The notes under the pieces are model-generated. The model had not been told where the DNA came from. It did no database searches and saw nothing but the letters and a program-made list of their open reading frames with translations. A program made the position numbers and the translations under genes. Below are positions 25,807 to 33,232 of a DNA stretch of 64,000 nucleotides, piece after piece. Source of the stretch: JBQTHD01 sp052390275 (lineage in GTDB: Bacteria > Actinomycetota > Acidimicrobiia > Acidimicrobiales > AC-14). Positions within the stretch are counted from its first letter, which is position 1; the number at the start of each line of letters is the position of its first letter. Where the stretch lies: assembly GCA_052390275.1 (NCBI GenBank), contig JBQTHD010000027.1, positions 17,212-81,211 on the forward strand, in the 5' to 3' direction.

Positions 25807-27537
25807 TTGATTCGCCCTCCGGTCATCGTCCTGGTGGGAATGATGGGAACGGGAAAAACCACCGTGGCCCGCCTGGTGGCCGAGCGTTGGGGGGGCGAGA
25901 TCCTCGACAGCGACGCCTGGATCACAAAACAGACCGGGCGCAGCGTGCGCGAGATCTGGGAGACCGACGGGGTCGAGGCTTTCCGGTCACTCGAAACCCA
26001 GGCGCTGGCCGCCGGCCTGGCCCTGCCCGCCCCGGCGGTGGTGGCCGCTGCCGGCGGGGTGGTCCTGGACCGGGCCAACCGCAACCGCCTGGCTGGCCAT
26101 CACCCGGTGATCTGGTTGCGGGCCGAGGTCGAGACCCTGGTCGACCGCCTGTGGGATGACCGCCAGGCCGCCTCCGCCGGGGCCTCACACGAGACCGCCG
26201 GCGGGCACCGGCCTCTGCTGGAAGCGGCCGACAAGGACGAACTCCGCTCCCGCCTGGCCAGCCTTGACGCCCAGCGGCGGCCCCTTTATGACCAGGTGGC
26301 GGACCGGGTTATCGAAGTGGATGGTCGCGATCCCGCCGAGGTGGCCCAGCTGGTGCTGAGCGCAACCGCCTGCGGCGGACCGTTTCCCGAAGCCGACTCG
26401 GGCTGGACGGTTGGCAGGCCTTACCGAAGCGTCGCCGTGGGCCTTGGGGAGCGGGCCTACGAGGTGTTGGTTGGTTCCGGCGTTCGGTGCCGACTGGCCG
26501 GGCTGATCCCCGACCGGGCCCAGCGCGCCGTGGTGGTGACCCAGGCGGGGATTGACGTGGCCGTTGAAACCGGCATCACACAACGGGTGGTGGTATTGCC
26601 GCCGGGAGAAGCGGCCAAGACGCTGGCCAACGTCGAGAGCGTCTGTCGGGATTTCGCAGAGTTCGGTCTGACGCGGGCCGACGTGGTGGTGGCCGTCGGT
26701 GGGGGAGTCGTCACCGACACCGCCGGGTTCGCCGCCGCCATTTACCACCGGGGGGTGGACCTGATCACCGTCCCCACCACGTTGTTGGGCATGGTCGACG
26801 CTGCTATCGGGGGCAAGACCGGCGTCAATCTGCCGGAGGGAAAGAACCTTATTGGGGCCTTCTGGCAGCCCCGAGCCGTAATCTGCGACACCGCCGTCCT
26901 GAGCCGCCTGCCCGATCGTGAGATGCGCAGCGGCCGCGGAGAAATGGCCAAGTACGCCTTTTTGGGGGTCCCGAACCTGGCCACCATGAGCCTGGAGGAG
27001 GCGGTGGCGGCCTGCGTGGCGGCCAAGGCCCGGGCGGTGGAGGCTGACGAGCGCGATGACGGGGCCGGCCGCCGGGCCCTGCTCAACTATGGCCACACCC
27101 TGGCGCACGCCCTCGAAACCGCCGGCGCCTACGACCTTCGCCACGGGGAGGCGGTGGCAACCGGACTGGTCTTCGCTGCCCGCTTGGCCCGCCGGCTGGG
27201 CCGGATCGACGATGAGCGGGTGGCCGAACATCAGGCGGTGGTGGCCGGCTACCGGCTTCCCACCCGGCTTCCGGCCGGAGCCGACCCGGCCCGGTTGCTG
27301 GCATTGATGGGCCGGGACAAAAAGGCCCTGGGTGCGGGACTCACTTTCGTCCTCGACGGGCCGGCCGGGCCCGAGGTGGTGGCCGGGGTCGCCCCCGAAG
27401 CAGTTCTGGCCATCCTGGGCGAGATGGCCACCCCGGGCGAGATGGCCACCCCGGGCGAGAAGGCCGGCGCCACCGGAGAAGAGGTCGACTACTCCGCTCT
27501 GGTCAAGGGCAGTACGTCTTCCCGGGTGCAAGCGTGA
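25807..27537 (+). CDS. aroKB: Bifunctional shikimate kinase / 3-dehydroquinate synthase (AroK-AroB fusion)
   Basis: One frame encodes two shikimate enzymes. Residues about 1-190 are shikimate kinase: P-loop GMMGTGKTT, shikimate-binding DSDAWI, EAFRSLE and AAAGGVVL. Residues about 205-560 are dehydroquinate synthase, with the NAD site GGGVVTDTAGFAAAIYHRG, TLLGMVDAAIGGKTGVN, the zinc ligands in RGEMAKYAFLG and NYGHTLAHALE, and RHGEAVATGL. They catalyse the fifth and second steps of the pathway. I start at the TTG (IRPPVIVLVG); an ATG at 25738 inside aroC is the alternative. The C-terminal tail carries a duplicated 18-bp unit at 27421-27456. Confidence 0.9.
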   Translation: MIRPPVIVLVGMMGTGKTTVARLVAERWGGEILDSDAWITKQTGRSVREIWETDGVEAFRSLETQALAAGLALPAPAVVAAAGGVVLDRANRNRLAGHHPVIWLRAEVETLVDRLWDDRQAASAGASHETAGGHRPLLEAADKDELRSRLASLDAQRRPLYDQVADRVIEVDGRDPAEVAQLVLSATACGGPFPEADSGWTVGRPYRSVAVGLGERAYEVLVGSGVRCRLAGLIPDRAQRAVVVTQAGIDVAVETGITQRVVVLPPGEAAKTLANVESVCRDFAEFGLTRADVVVAVGGGVVTDTAGFAAAIYHRGVDLITVPTTLLGMVDAAIGGKTGVNLPEGKNLIGAFWQPRAVICDTAVLSRLPDREMRSGRGEMAKYAFLGVPNLATMSLEEAVAACVAAKARAVEADERDDGAGRRALLNYGHTLAHALETAGAYDLRHGEAVATGLVFAARLARRLGRIDDERVAEHQAVVAGYRLPTRLPAGADPARLLALMGRDKKALGAGLTFVLDGPAGPEVVAGVAPEAVLAILGEMATPGEMATPGEKAGATGEEVDYSALVKGSTSSRVQA

Positions 27538-27986
27538 ACGCAGACGCACAGCCGCCTCTGATCCTGGTGTTGTCGGGAGTCAACCTCAACCTCCTGGGGA
27601 CGCGGGAGCCCGAGATCTACGGGACGGACACGTTGGAAGACCACGTGGCCCGGGCTCGCGGCTGCGCCAACGAGGCGGGCCTGGCCCTGGAGCACCTCCA
27701 GTCCAATGCGGAGGTCGACCTAGTGGAGGCCATCCACTCCGCCCGAGGACGGGCTGCGGCCATCATCATCAACCCGGGAGCCTTCACCCACTACGCATGG
27801 TCGCTACACGATGCCCTGGCCTGCTTCGAGGGCCCGGTCATCGAGGTGCACCTCTCCAACCCGAACGCCCGCGAACCGTGGCGACACACCTCGGTGGTTT
27901 CCCCGGTGGCCACCGGCACCATCAGCGGGCTGGGTGCCCTCGTGTACGAACTGGCGGTGTCGGCCGTGGCAAGGTTGCTCCCGTGA
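27534..27986 (+). CDS. aroQ: Type II 3-dehydroquinate dehydratase AroQ
   Basis: AroQ dehydrates 3-dehydroquinate to 3-dehydroshikimate. The 150-residue protein shows SGVNLNLLGTREPEIYG with the catalytic Tyr and Arg, LQSNAEVDLVEAIH, NPGAFTHYAWSLHDAL with the catalytic His, and EVHLSNPNAREPWRH. This is the type II fold with its usual length. It starts at a GTG overlapping the aroKB stop (GTGA). With aroE, aroC and aroKB it completes much of the pathway in this cluster; DAHP synthase and EPSP synthase are not in the window. Confidence 0.93.
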   Translation: MNADAQPPLILVLSGVNLNLLGTREPEIYGTDTLEDHVARARGCANEAGLALEHLQSNAEVDLVEAIHSARGRAAAIIINPGAFTHYAWSLHDALACFEGPVIEVHLSNPNAREPWRHTSVVSPVATGTISGLGALVYELAVSAVARLLP

Positions 27987-28153
27987 ATCCCCCGATCGTC
28001 AACCTCGGTCGCCCTGGTGTTTTGACCATGAGCGCTTACCAGCGTGGCCCATTCCAAGAGGGTCGCTCAGAAGCGTCGCAAGCAAGGCCGCAGGACGAAG
28101 CTTCTCCCTCTGAGCGAGTCACGATCGGTCGCCACCAGGAAGGCACTCGATGA
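27983..28153 (+). CDS. Possible small linker ORF between aroQ and pepQ (56 codons)
   Basis: A GTG overlaps the aroQ stop (GTGA) and opens a 56-codon frame whose TGA overlaps the pepQ ATG (ATGA), so it is stitched to both neighbours. The predicted peptide is Gln/Glu/Arg/Ser-rich with no known domain. A competing frame at 28044-28157 (GTG start) encodes a 37-residue very basic peptide starting VAHSKRVAQKRRKQGRR, with more typical codon choice. One of the two may be real, or the region may simply bridge ribosomes to pepQ. Confidence 0.3.
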   Translation: MNPPIVNLGRPGVLTMSAYQRGPFQEGRSEASQARPQDEASPSERVTIGRHQEGTR

Positions 28154-29292
28154 TTGATTCGACACCAAGTTCGCTGGCTCCCATGGACGTGGCCGGCCGT
28201 ATCGGTCGCCTGCGGGCCCGCCTGGCTGAGGCCGCAACCGAGGGTGAGCCGCCGGCCGAGGCGATCCTGGTTACCCGGCTGGTCAACATCCGCTATCTGA
28301 CCGGCTTCACCGGGTCCGCCGGTCTGCTCCTGGTCCTTCCCGACGATGCACTTTTGGTGACCGACGGCCGTTACCGGGATCAGTCCGCCGCCGAGGTGGC
28401 AGCGACAGGGGCGGCGGTCCGGGTGGAGATAGCCCTGACCGGCAAAGCCCACAGGGACCTCGTTACCGAGGCGGCCGCGGGGCTGAGTCTTTTGGCTCTG
28501 GAGGCGGCTGACGTCACCTGGGCAGCCCAGCGCCGTTACGCCTCGGACTGGTTCGCCGATGCCGAACTGGTTCCCACCACCGGGCTCATCGAGAAGTTGC
28601 GCCAGGTCAAAGATGCCGGTGAGGTGGACCGGATGGCAGCGGCCGCCGCCATTGCCGACCGGGCCCTGGCCGAGGTTCGGCCCCAGTTGGCCGATCGACC
28701 GACCGAGGCTGACATCGCCTTGGCGTTGGACATGGCCATGCGCCGGGGCGGGGCGCAGGGTTCGTCGTTCGAGACCATCGTCGCTTCCGGGCCCAACGGG
28801 GCCAAGCCCCACGCCCGGCCCGGCTCCCGGCGGATAGAGGCGGGAGAACTGGTGGTCATCGACTTCGGTGCCCTGGTCGACGGTTACTGCTCGGACATGA
28901 CCCGGACCCTGTGCGTGGGGGAGCCGTCGTCGGCCATCCGCGCCCGAATGGTCGAGGTGGTCCGGGCCAGCCAGGCCGCCGGGCTGGCTGCAGTCCGAGC
29001 AGGGGTCACCACCAAAGAGGTCGACGCCGCCTGCCGGGAGATAATCGCTGAAGCCGGATGGGCCGACGCCTTCCTGCACGGCACCGGACATGGCGTTGGC
29101 TTGGAGATTCACGAGGATCCCCGGGTGGCCTCCACCTCCGACGCGGTTCTGGCCGCGGGCGAGGTGGTGACGGTCGAACCCGGCGTGTACCTGCCGGAGG
29201 TGGGTGGAGTACGTATTGAAGACACTGTCCTGGTCACCGCCGAGGGATGTCGGATCCTGACCAACGCTCCCAAAGAACTGGTGGTGGCATGA
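28150..29292 (+). CDS. pepQ: Xaa-Pro aminopeptidase / prolidase, M24 family
   Basis: The 380-residue protein has the creatinase-like N-terminal domain (about 1-150; NIRYLTGFTGSAGLLLV) and the pita-bread M24 domain. The dimetal ligands appear in order: Asp pair in VVIDFGALVDGYCSDMTRT, His in HGTGHGVGLEIHE, Glu in VTVEPGVY and Glu in VRIEDTVLV. It should remove residues N-terminal to proline or cleave Xaa-Pro dipeptides in the cytoplasm. It has a good Shine-Dalgarno (AGGAAGG) and is coupled to efp by an ATGA overlap, a common pairing. Confidence 0.92.
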   Translation: MIDSTPSSLAPMDVAGRIGRLRARLAEAATEGEPPAEAILVTRLVNIRYLTGFTGSAGLLLVLPDDALLVTDGRYRDQSAAEVAATGAAVRVEIALTGKAHRDLVTEAAAGLSLLALEAADVTWAAQRRYASDWFADAELVPTTGLIEKLRQVKDAGEVDRMAAAAAIADRALAEVRPQLADRPTEADIALALDMAMRRGGAQGSSFETIVASGPNGAKPHARPGSRRIEAGELVVIDFGALVDGYCSDMTRTLCVGEPSSAIRARMVEVVRASQAAGLAAVRAGVTTKEVDAACREIIAEAGWADAFLHGTGHGVGLEIHEDPRVASTSDAVLAAGEVVTVEPGVYLPEVGGVRIEDTVLVTAEGCRILTNAPKELVVA

Positions 29293-29849
29293 ACGTTTCA
29301 ACCAACGACCTGCGCAACGGCATGGCCCTGAACCTTCCTGAGGGGTTGTTTACCGTGGTGGAGTTCCAACACGTCAAGCCGGGCAAGGGTGGTGCCTTCG
29401 TCCGCACCAAACTCAAGAACGTCCGCACCGGGGCGGTGCTGGATCGGACCTATCGAGCCGATGAGAAACTCGACCAGGCCGTGATCGACAAACGGGAGAT
29501 GCAGTTCCTGTATCGGGAAGGAACCGCCTACGTGTTTATGGATTCGGTCAGCTTCGACCAGATGAACGTGCCGCCCGAAGCCCTTGGTCCCGCCGGCAAC
29601 TTCCTGGTGGAGTCCGACACCGCGGTGCTCGGAGTGTGCAACGACGAGGTGGTTCTGGTGGAGTTGCCGGCCGCGGTGGAGTTGACGGTGGCCGAAACCG
29701 AGCCCGGACTCCAAGGTGACCGGGTGTCCGGCGCACGTAAGCCGGCCACCTTGGAGACAGGGTTGGTCCTGCAGGTTCCCCTCTTCGTGAACCCCGGCGA
29801 TCGGGTGAAGGTGGACACCCGGTCGGGCGACTACCTGACCCGGGCCTAG
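29289..29849 (+). CDS. efp: Elongation factor P
   Basis: EF-P relieves ribosome stalling on polyproline, fitting for a genome with many Pro-rich linkers. The 186-residue protein has the KOW-like domain I with the loop HVKPGKGGAFVRTKLKN (Lys33 at its tip) and two OB domains, ending PLFVNPGDRVKVDTRSGDYLTR. The start ATG overlaps the pepQ stop. The ATG is chosen because the conserved N terminus (STNDLRNGMAL) begins within four residues. No EpmA or deoxyhypusine-type modification genes are nearby. Confidence 0.95.
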   Translation: MNVSTNDLRNGMALNLPEGLFTVVEFQHVKPGKGGAFVRTKLKNVRTGAVLDRTYRADEKLDQAVIDKREMQFLYREGTAYVFMDSVSFDQMNVPPEALGPAGNFLVESDTAVLGVCNDEVVLVELPAAVELTVAETEPGLQGDRVSGARKPATLETGLVLQVPLFVNPGDRVKVDTRSGDYLTRA

Positions 29850-29874
29850 TACCGGCTACCGGGATCATTCGTCT

Positions 29875-30282
29875 TTGACCACCTTGGCCGCCGGCCGCCG
29901 CCAGGCCCGCGAGAGGGCTCTGGAGATTCTCTACGAGGCCGACGCCAAGGCGTGTAGTCCAGCGGACGTGCTGGCCGGCCTGGTGATACCCCCGGCGCCC
30001 TATGCCGCCGACCTGGTCAGTGGGGTGGCCGAGCACGGGTCGGAGATCGACGACTGGATCCTCCGTCAATCCAGGGACTGGGCCCCGGAGCGGATGGCAG
30101 CGGTGGACCGGGCCCTGTTGCGAATCGCCATCTTTGAACTCATCCACCGTCCGGACGTGCCCACCGGAGCGGTGATGGCCGAGGCGGTGGAGATGGCCCA
30201 GATTTTCTCCACCGACGACTCGGCCCGGTTCGTCAACGGCCTCCTGGCCGCGGTGGCCGCCCAGGTTCGCCCGGCCGCCTGA
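29875..30282 (+). CDS. nusB: Transcription antitermination factor NusB
   Basis: NusB binds boxA RNA with S10 in rRNA antitermination. The 135-residue protein has the all-helical fold: GRRQARERALEILYEAD at the start, RDWAPERMAAVDRALLRIAIFELIH in the middle, and AVMAEAVEMAQIFSTDDSARFVNGLLAAVA at the end. Length and motifs match. The start is a TTG 25 bases after efp, following the usual pepQ-efp-nusB order. It is the last recognised gene of this plus-strand run. Confidence 0.92.
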   Translation: MTTLAAGRRQARERALEILYEADAKACSPADVLAGLVIPPAPYAADLVSGVAEHGSEIDDWILRQSRDWAPERMAAVDRALLRIAIFELIHRPDVPTGAVMAEAVEMAQIFSTDDSARFVNGLLAAVAAQVRPAA

Positions 30283-30671
30283 CATGGCGGGTGCGCCAGA
30301 GGGCGGCGTCGCCTGGGCCCCGGGACCCCGCCGCTACGAGAGAGTTAATCGATAGAGCGTTGACATTTGGCGCATATGGCGCGAAGGTTCACTTAGTTCC
30401 AGCGCTGGTTACCCGTTCCGGACATCCGTCGAAGGAGGTCATGGCATGGCGAACACTATGTGTGAAGGCAGCGACGGAGAAGATCCGCCTGACCGGGTTC
30501 GGTAAAGCCGGCCGGTCGTAGCCGCCTGGAACTCATTGCGGCCGCCCAGCAGGTCCCCTAAGTCAAACCTGTCACGTCATCGACGGGAGAACTAAGGCCG
30601 GAACCTCTGCGACAGGTGGTCTCAACCTCCATAACCCCAGCAACAGCTGCATCCGGGTATCACACTCAAAT
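30283..30671 (+). other. Non-coding interval downstream of nusB
   Basis: About 390 bp separate nusB from a strong terminator hairpin. It contains a TTGACA hexamer at 30360-30365 but no convincing -10 at the right spacing. A near-perfect ribosome binding site follows at 30432, ahead of a tiny ORF. The remainder (30506-30671) has no ORF with a recognisable product. A short transcript of about 300 nt ending at the terminator is plausible, either an untranslated tail of nusB or an independent small RNA. Confidence 0.35.
30446..30505 (+). CDS. Possible 19-residue sORF with strong ribosome binding site
   Basis: AAGGAGG at 30432-30438 sits seven bases before this ATG, the best Shine-Dalgarno in the neighbourhood. 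The ORF encodes MANTMCEGSDGEDPPDRVR and stops. A second ATG at 30441 in another frame is only two bases from the Shine-Dalgarno. No larger gene follows on this strand before the terminator, so this is either a true microprotein or a chance match. Confidence 0.3.
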   Translation: MANTMCEGSDGEDPPDRVR

Positions 30672-30700
30672 AGCGCCCCTCTTGGGGGCGCTCTTTGATT
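30672..30700 (+). terminator. Intrinsic terminator ending the alaS-nusB gene run
   Basis: AGCGCCCC (30672-30679) pairs perfectly with GGGGCGCT (30685-30692) around a TCTTG loop, followed by CTTTGATTT. It closes the plus-strand block before the convergent minus-strand operon. Confidence 0.75.
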
Positions 30701-30756
30701 TGGTGCACGTGCAGTGAGTAGGAGGCTGGCGCGACCGCTCCGCGGACTCGGGCTGG

Positions 30757-31188
30757 TCAGGAGGCCGGCGGACGCCGGCGGTAGCGCCTAATCAGGACGC
30801 CGACCAAGACGATCCAAACCACTGCCAGTACGACCGCGAGGTTGGCGGCGTAGTTGTGGGGGAGGGAACTGGGGTTTCCCGACGCACGTCCATAGCCGCG
30901 CACCAGGGGGTAGCTGTAGAGGATGAGGCTGCCGCAGACAACCAGACCGGCCTGAACGGTGGCCCGGGCCCAACCGGGAACGGTGCGGGTGATTATCACC
31001 CCCAACCCGATAAGGGTCGGGACTCCGATCAGGTCGTTGAGAACGAGTCCGCCGACCAAGAACCGCAGAAGCAGGGTCGGGCGGGTGGCTTCGGCGTGTA
31101 TCAACAGGCCCCGGAGACCAATGGCGGCGATCACCCCGCCCAGGCCGACCCCGATCCAGAGTCGACGCCCGGCCGATGTCGCCCCCAT
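30757..31188 (-). CDS. Small integral membrane protein, partner of the molybdopterin oxidoreductase fusion
   Basis: The 143-residue protein has four predicted hydrophobic helices (LWIGVGLGGVIAAIGLRGLL, LLRFLVGGLVLNDLIGV, VQAGLVVCGSLILYSYPL, LAVVLAVVWIVLVGVLI) and a basic C-terminal tail. Its ATG overlaps the stop of the oxidoreductase gene by one base (TGATG), so the two are coupled. No enzyme motif is visible. It may be an accessory membrane subunit, but I do not recognise the family. Confidence 0.65.
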   Translation of the reverse strand: MGATSAGRRLWIGVGLGGVIAAIGLRGLLIHAEATRPTLLLRFLVGGLVLNDLIGVPTLIGLGVIITRTVPGWARATVQAGLVVCGSLILYSYPLVRGYGRASGNPSSLPHNYAANLAVVLAVVWIVLVGVLIRRYRRRPPAS

Positions 31189-32438
31189 CAGATGACCACC
31201 AACTTGGTGACCCACTTGGTCTGGAGGACCCCGGGCCGGTTGGGGGCCACCAGTCGGCAGGGGAATCCGTGGTCGATATCGAGGACCTCACCGTCGAGAT
31301 GGGTCGCCAACAAGGTGTTGGAGGCAGCGGCCTGGCCGGGGTTGAGGGTGGAACTGCGAAAGCCTCCCTGGGGCTCGAGCGACTCGACCACCACCGTTCG
31401 CCCGGCCTCGGCCCCGGCTTCGTCCAACAGATCCGCCACCCGGATACCGCGCCACTGGGCTGAATAGCTCCAACCCTCGACGCAGGCAATAGAGAGGACC
31501 TCGGTGGCATCGGCCCGGCGGCGGAGGTCGTCGAGGTCCAGGGTCAAAGGTCGGGCCACCCTGCCCTCCACCACCAGGCGGTAGTCCTGGTCCCGGGCCA
31601 ACTCGACCACCCCGGCGGCGGCCGCCGACCGGTTCACCGGGCGGCCCTGGGGTCCGAACTTGGGATCCCGGGGGGCCAGGAGGGCCAGGCGGCGGAGGGG
31701 GGCGAAGGTCTGGCCCACCGTGGTCACGGTCAGGGTCACCGAGGCGGCGGCCACCGACCACAAAAACCCTCGGCGCGAGAGGCGTTCGCCGGGGACGCCA
31801 ACAGGGGTGGAGTCGTCGGATGGTTCCCGCTCATGGGAGGCGCCAAGATGAGGATCGGCGTCGGCCAGCGACGGTCGGCGCGATGGCCGGGTCAGGGTTC
31901 GCCGGGTCGTGCGCCACTGGAAGGCCATGTGGGCCACCATCGCCCCGATGGTGATCCAGGCCACCCAGTAGTGGCTGGCGGTGAAGGAGAACCGCCACGG
32001 ATACCACTGGGCGATGTTGGCCACGCCCGAGAAGGTGAGCCATATTCCTCCTGCCACCAGGGGCAGGAGCCCAATCCGTTCGAACAGGCCCCGAACGCCG
32101 ATGAAGGCCGGCCGCGACACCAGCCGAGGCCACACCAGCCACAACTTGGCCACCAGCACCGGAAGCGAGGCGATGCCGGTCGCGATGTGGAGGCCCTGGG
32201 TGAAGCGGTAGAGACCGGATGGCCGGGTGGGGATGGGTAGCCAACTGATGGGGTTCTGCTGCAGGTGGGAGTAGAGACCGGTGAAGAAGCAGGTGAAGAA
32301 CAAGATGCCGAGTGAGGCTCCCAGAATCGACGCCAGGCGCTCGTCGCGCAGCGGGGACCGATAGGCGCCCTGGCGCAGAGGCAGGTGGGGATGGGTGGTC
32401 AGGCTCTTCAAACCCGCCGCCCTGGCCGGACGGGTCAT
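31188..32438 (-). CDS. Membrane cytochrome b-like domain fused to a SUOX-type molybdopterin oxidoreductase
   Basis: The 416-residue protein has four N-terminal hydrophobic helices with candidate haem histidines (YSHLQQNP, LHIATG, SHYWVA, VAHMAFQW). A charged linker follows, then an internal twin-arginine motif LSRRGFLW (Arg222, Arg223) heading a fifth helix, then a sulfite-oxidase/YedY-like domain. Cys319 in SIACVEGWSYSAQWRG is the expected molybdenum ligand, and DHGFPCRLVAPNR is the usual later block. Membrane electrons likely feed an external Moco enzyme. The start overlaps the methyltransferase stop (ATGA). The substrate is unknown. Confidence 0.82.
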   Translation of the reverse strand: MTRPARAAGLKSLTTHPHLPLRQGAYRSPLRDERLASILGASLGILFFTCFFTGLYSHLQQNPISWLPIPTRPSGLYRFTQGLHIATGIASLPVLVAKLWLVWPRLVSRPAFIGVRGLFERIGLLPLVAGGIWLTFSGVANIAQWYPWRFSFTASHYWVAWITIGAMVAHMAFQWRTTRRTLTRPSRRPSLADADPHLGASHEREPSDDSTPVGVPGERLSRRGFLWSVAAASVTLTVTTVGQTFAPLRRLALLAPRDPKFGPQGRPVNRSAAAAGVVELARDQDYRLVVEGRVARPLTLDLDDLRRRADATEVLSIACVEGWSYSAQWRGIRVADLLDEAGAEAGRTVVVESLEPQGGFRSSTLNPGQAAASNTLLATHLDGEVLDIDHGFPCRLVAPNRPGVLQTKWVTKLVVI

Positions 32439-33109
32439 GTGCTCTCCGGCCTCCTGCACAGCGCGAACCAGCGGCCGGAGGGCATCTGATCCAGTCGCAG
32501 CAGATCGAGTCTGCCGCGGCGGGCAAGGGCGCCCACGTCTGTGGCGCTGACCTGGGCCCAGGGAAAGGCCGTACCCCGGAGGCCGGCCGCCTCCACCTGT
32601 GCGGTCACCCTGCGCGTGGCGGTGCCCGGGGGAGCCACCTCGGCCGAGAGCAACCCTCCGGGCATCAAAAGATCATGGCACCGGGCCAGTAGGCGGCGGG
32701 GATTGCCGCCGATCCCCAGGTTGCCGTCGAACAACAGGGCCGCCGCCCAGCGACCTTCCCCGGGCAGGGGGTCGAAGAGGTCGCGCTCGAGTACCGCAGC
32801 CCCGCGTCGGCGGGCCAGGGCCACCGCTACCGCCGAAGAATCGACCCCGAGAGCGGGCTTCGCCCGGCCGGCCAGATAAGTGACTAGGCGGCCCGGCCCG
32901 CAACCGAGGTCGATCACCGGCCCGGGGAGGGAATCGAGCAGGGACGCCTCCTCCGCGTCGGCCACCCCCATCCATCGCTCGACCTCCAGATCCACCGACC
33001 AGTCCTGCCCGCTGGGGTCCTCCGCCAGGACCAGCCGCGACGACTCCGCCCTCGTGGGGCGCTCACCCACCGGGTCGCGGGCCTGTACGAGCGGGGCGGT
33101 GGCGGGCAC
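32435..33109 (-). CDS. SAM-dependent class I methyltransferase
   Basis: The 224-residue protein has the Rossmann methyltransferase motif I VIDLGCGPGRLVTYLA, an acidic residue closing the next strand (ALGVDSSAVAV), and motif IV-like LLFDGNLGIGGNP. The terminal GRWFALCRR strand resembles small-molecule methyltransferases. It is the first gene of the minus-strand operon and overlaps the oxidoreductase gene by four bases. The start is a GTG. The substrate cannot be told from sequence. Confidence 0.75.
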   Translation of the reverse strand: MPATAPLVQARDPVGERPTRAESSRLVLAEDPSGQDWSVDLEVERWMGVADAEEASLLDSLPGPVIDLGCGPGRLVTYLAGRAKPALGVDSSAVAVALARRRGAAVLERDLFDPLPGEGRWAAALLFDGNLGIGGNPRRLLARCHDLLMPGGLLSAEVAPPGTATRRVTAQVEAAGLRGTAFPWAQVSATDVGALARRGRLDLLRLDQMPSGRWFALCRRPEST

Positions 33110-33232
33110 CGGGCATTGCTACCGGGCCGAGCAGGATGATGGCGACCTGAACCTGAAAACAAACTCTGAACTCGCCTCCCTATCGGCCGGTGACCGGGCG
33201 CATCGGTGGCACCTGGGTCAAACTCACCAACG

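Noticed and set aside
26185..27549. A 454-residue frame antisense to aroKB
   Set aside because: Same situation: a GC-driven antisense shadow with no recognisable domain.
30283..30700. tmRNA or known riboswitch after nusB
   Set aside because: No tRNA-like ends, tag-like reading frame or consensus riboswitch core could be recognised.
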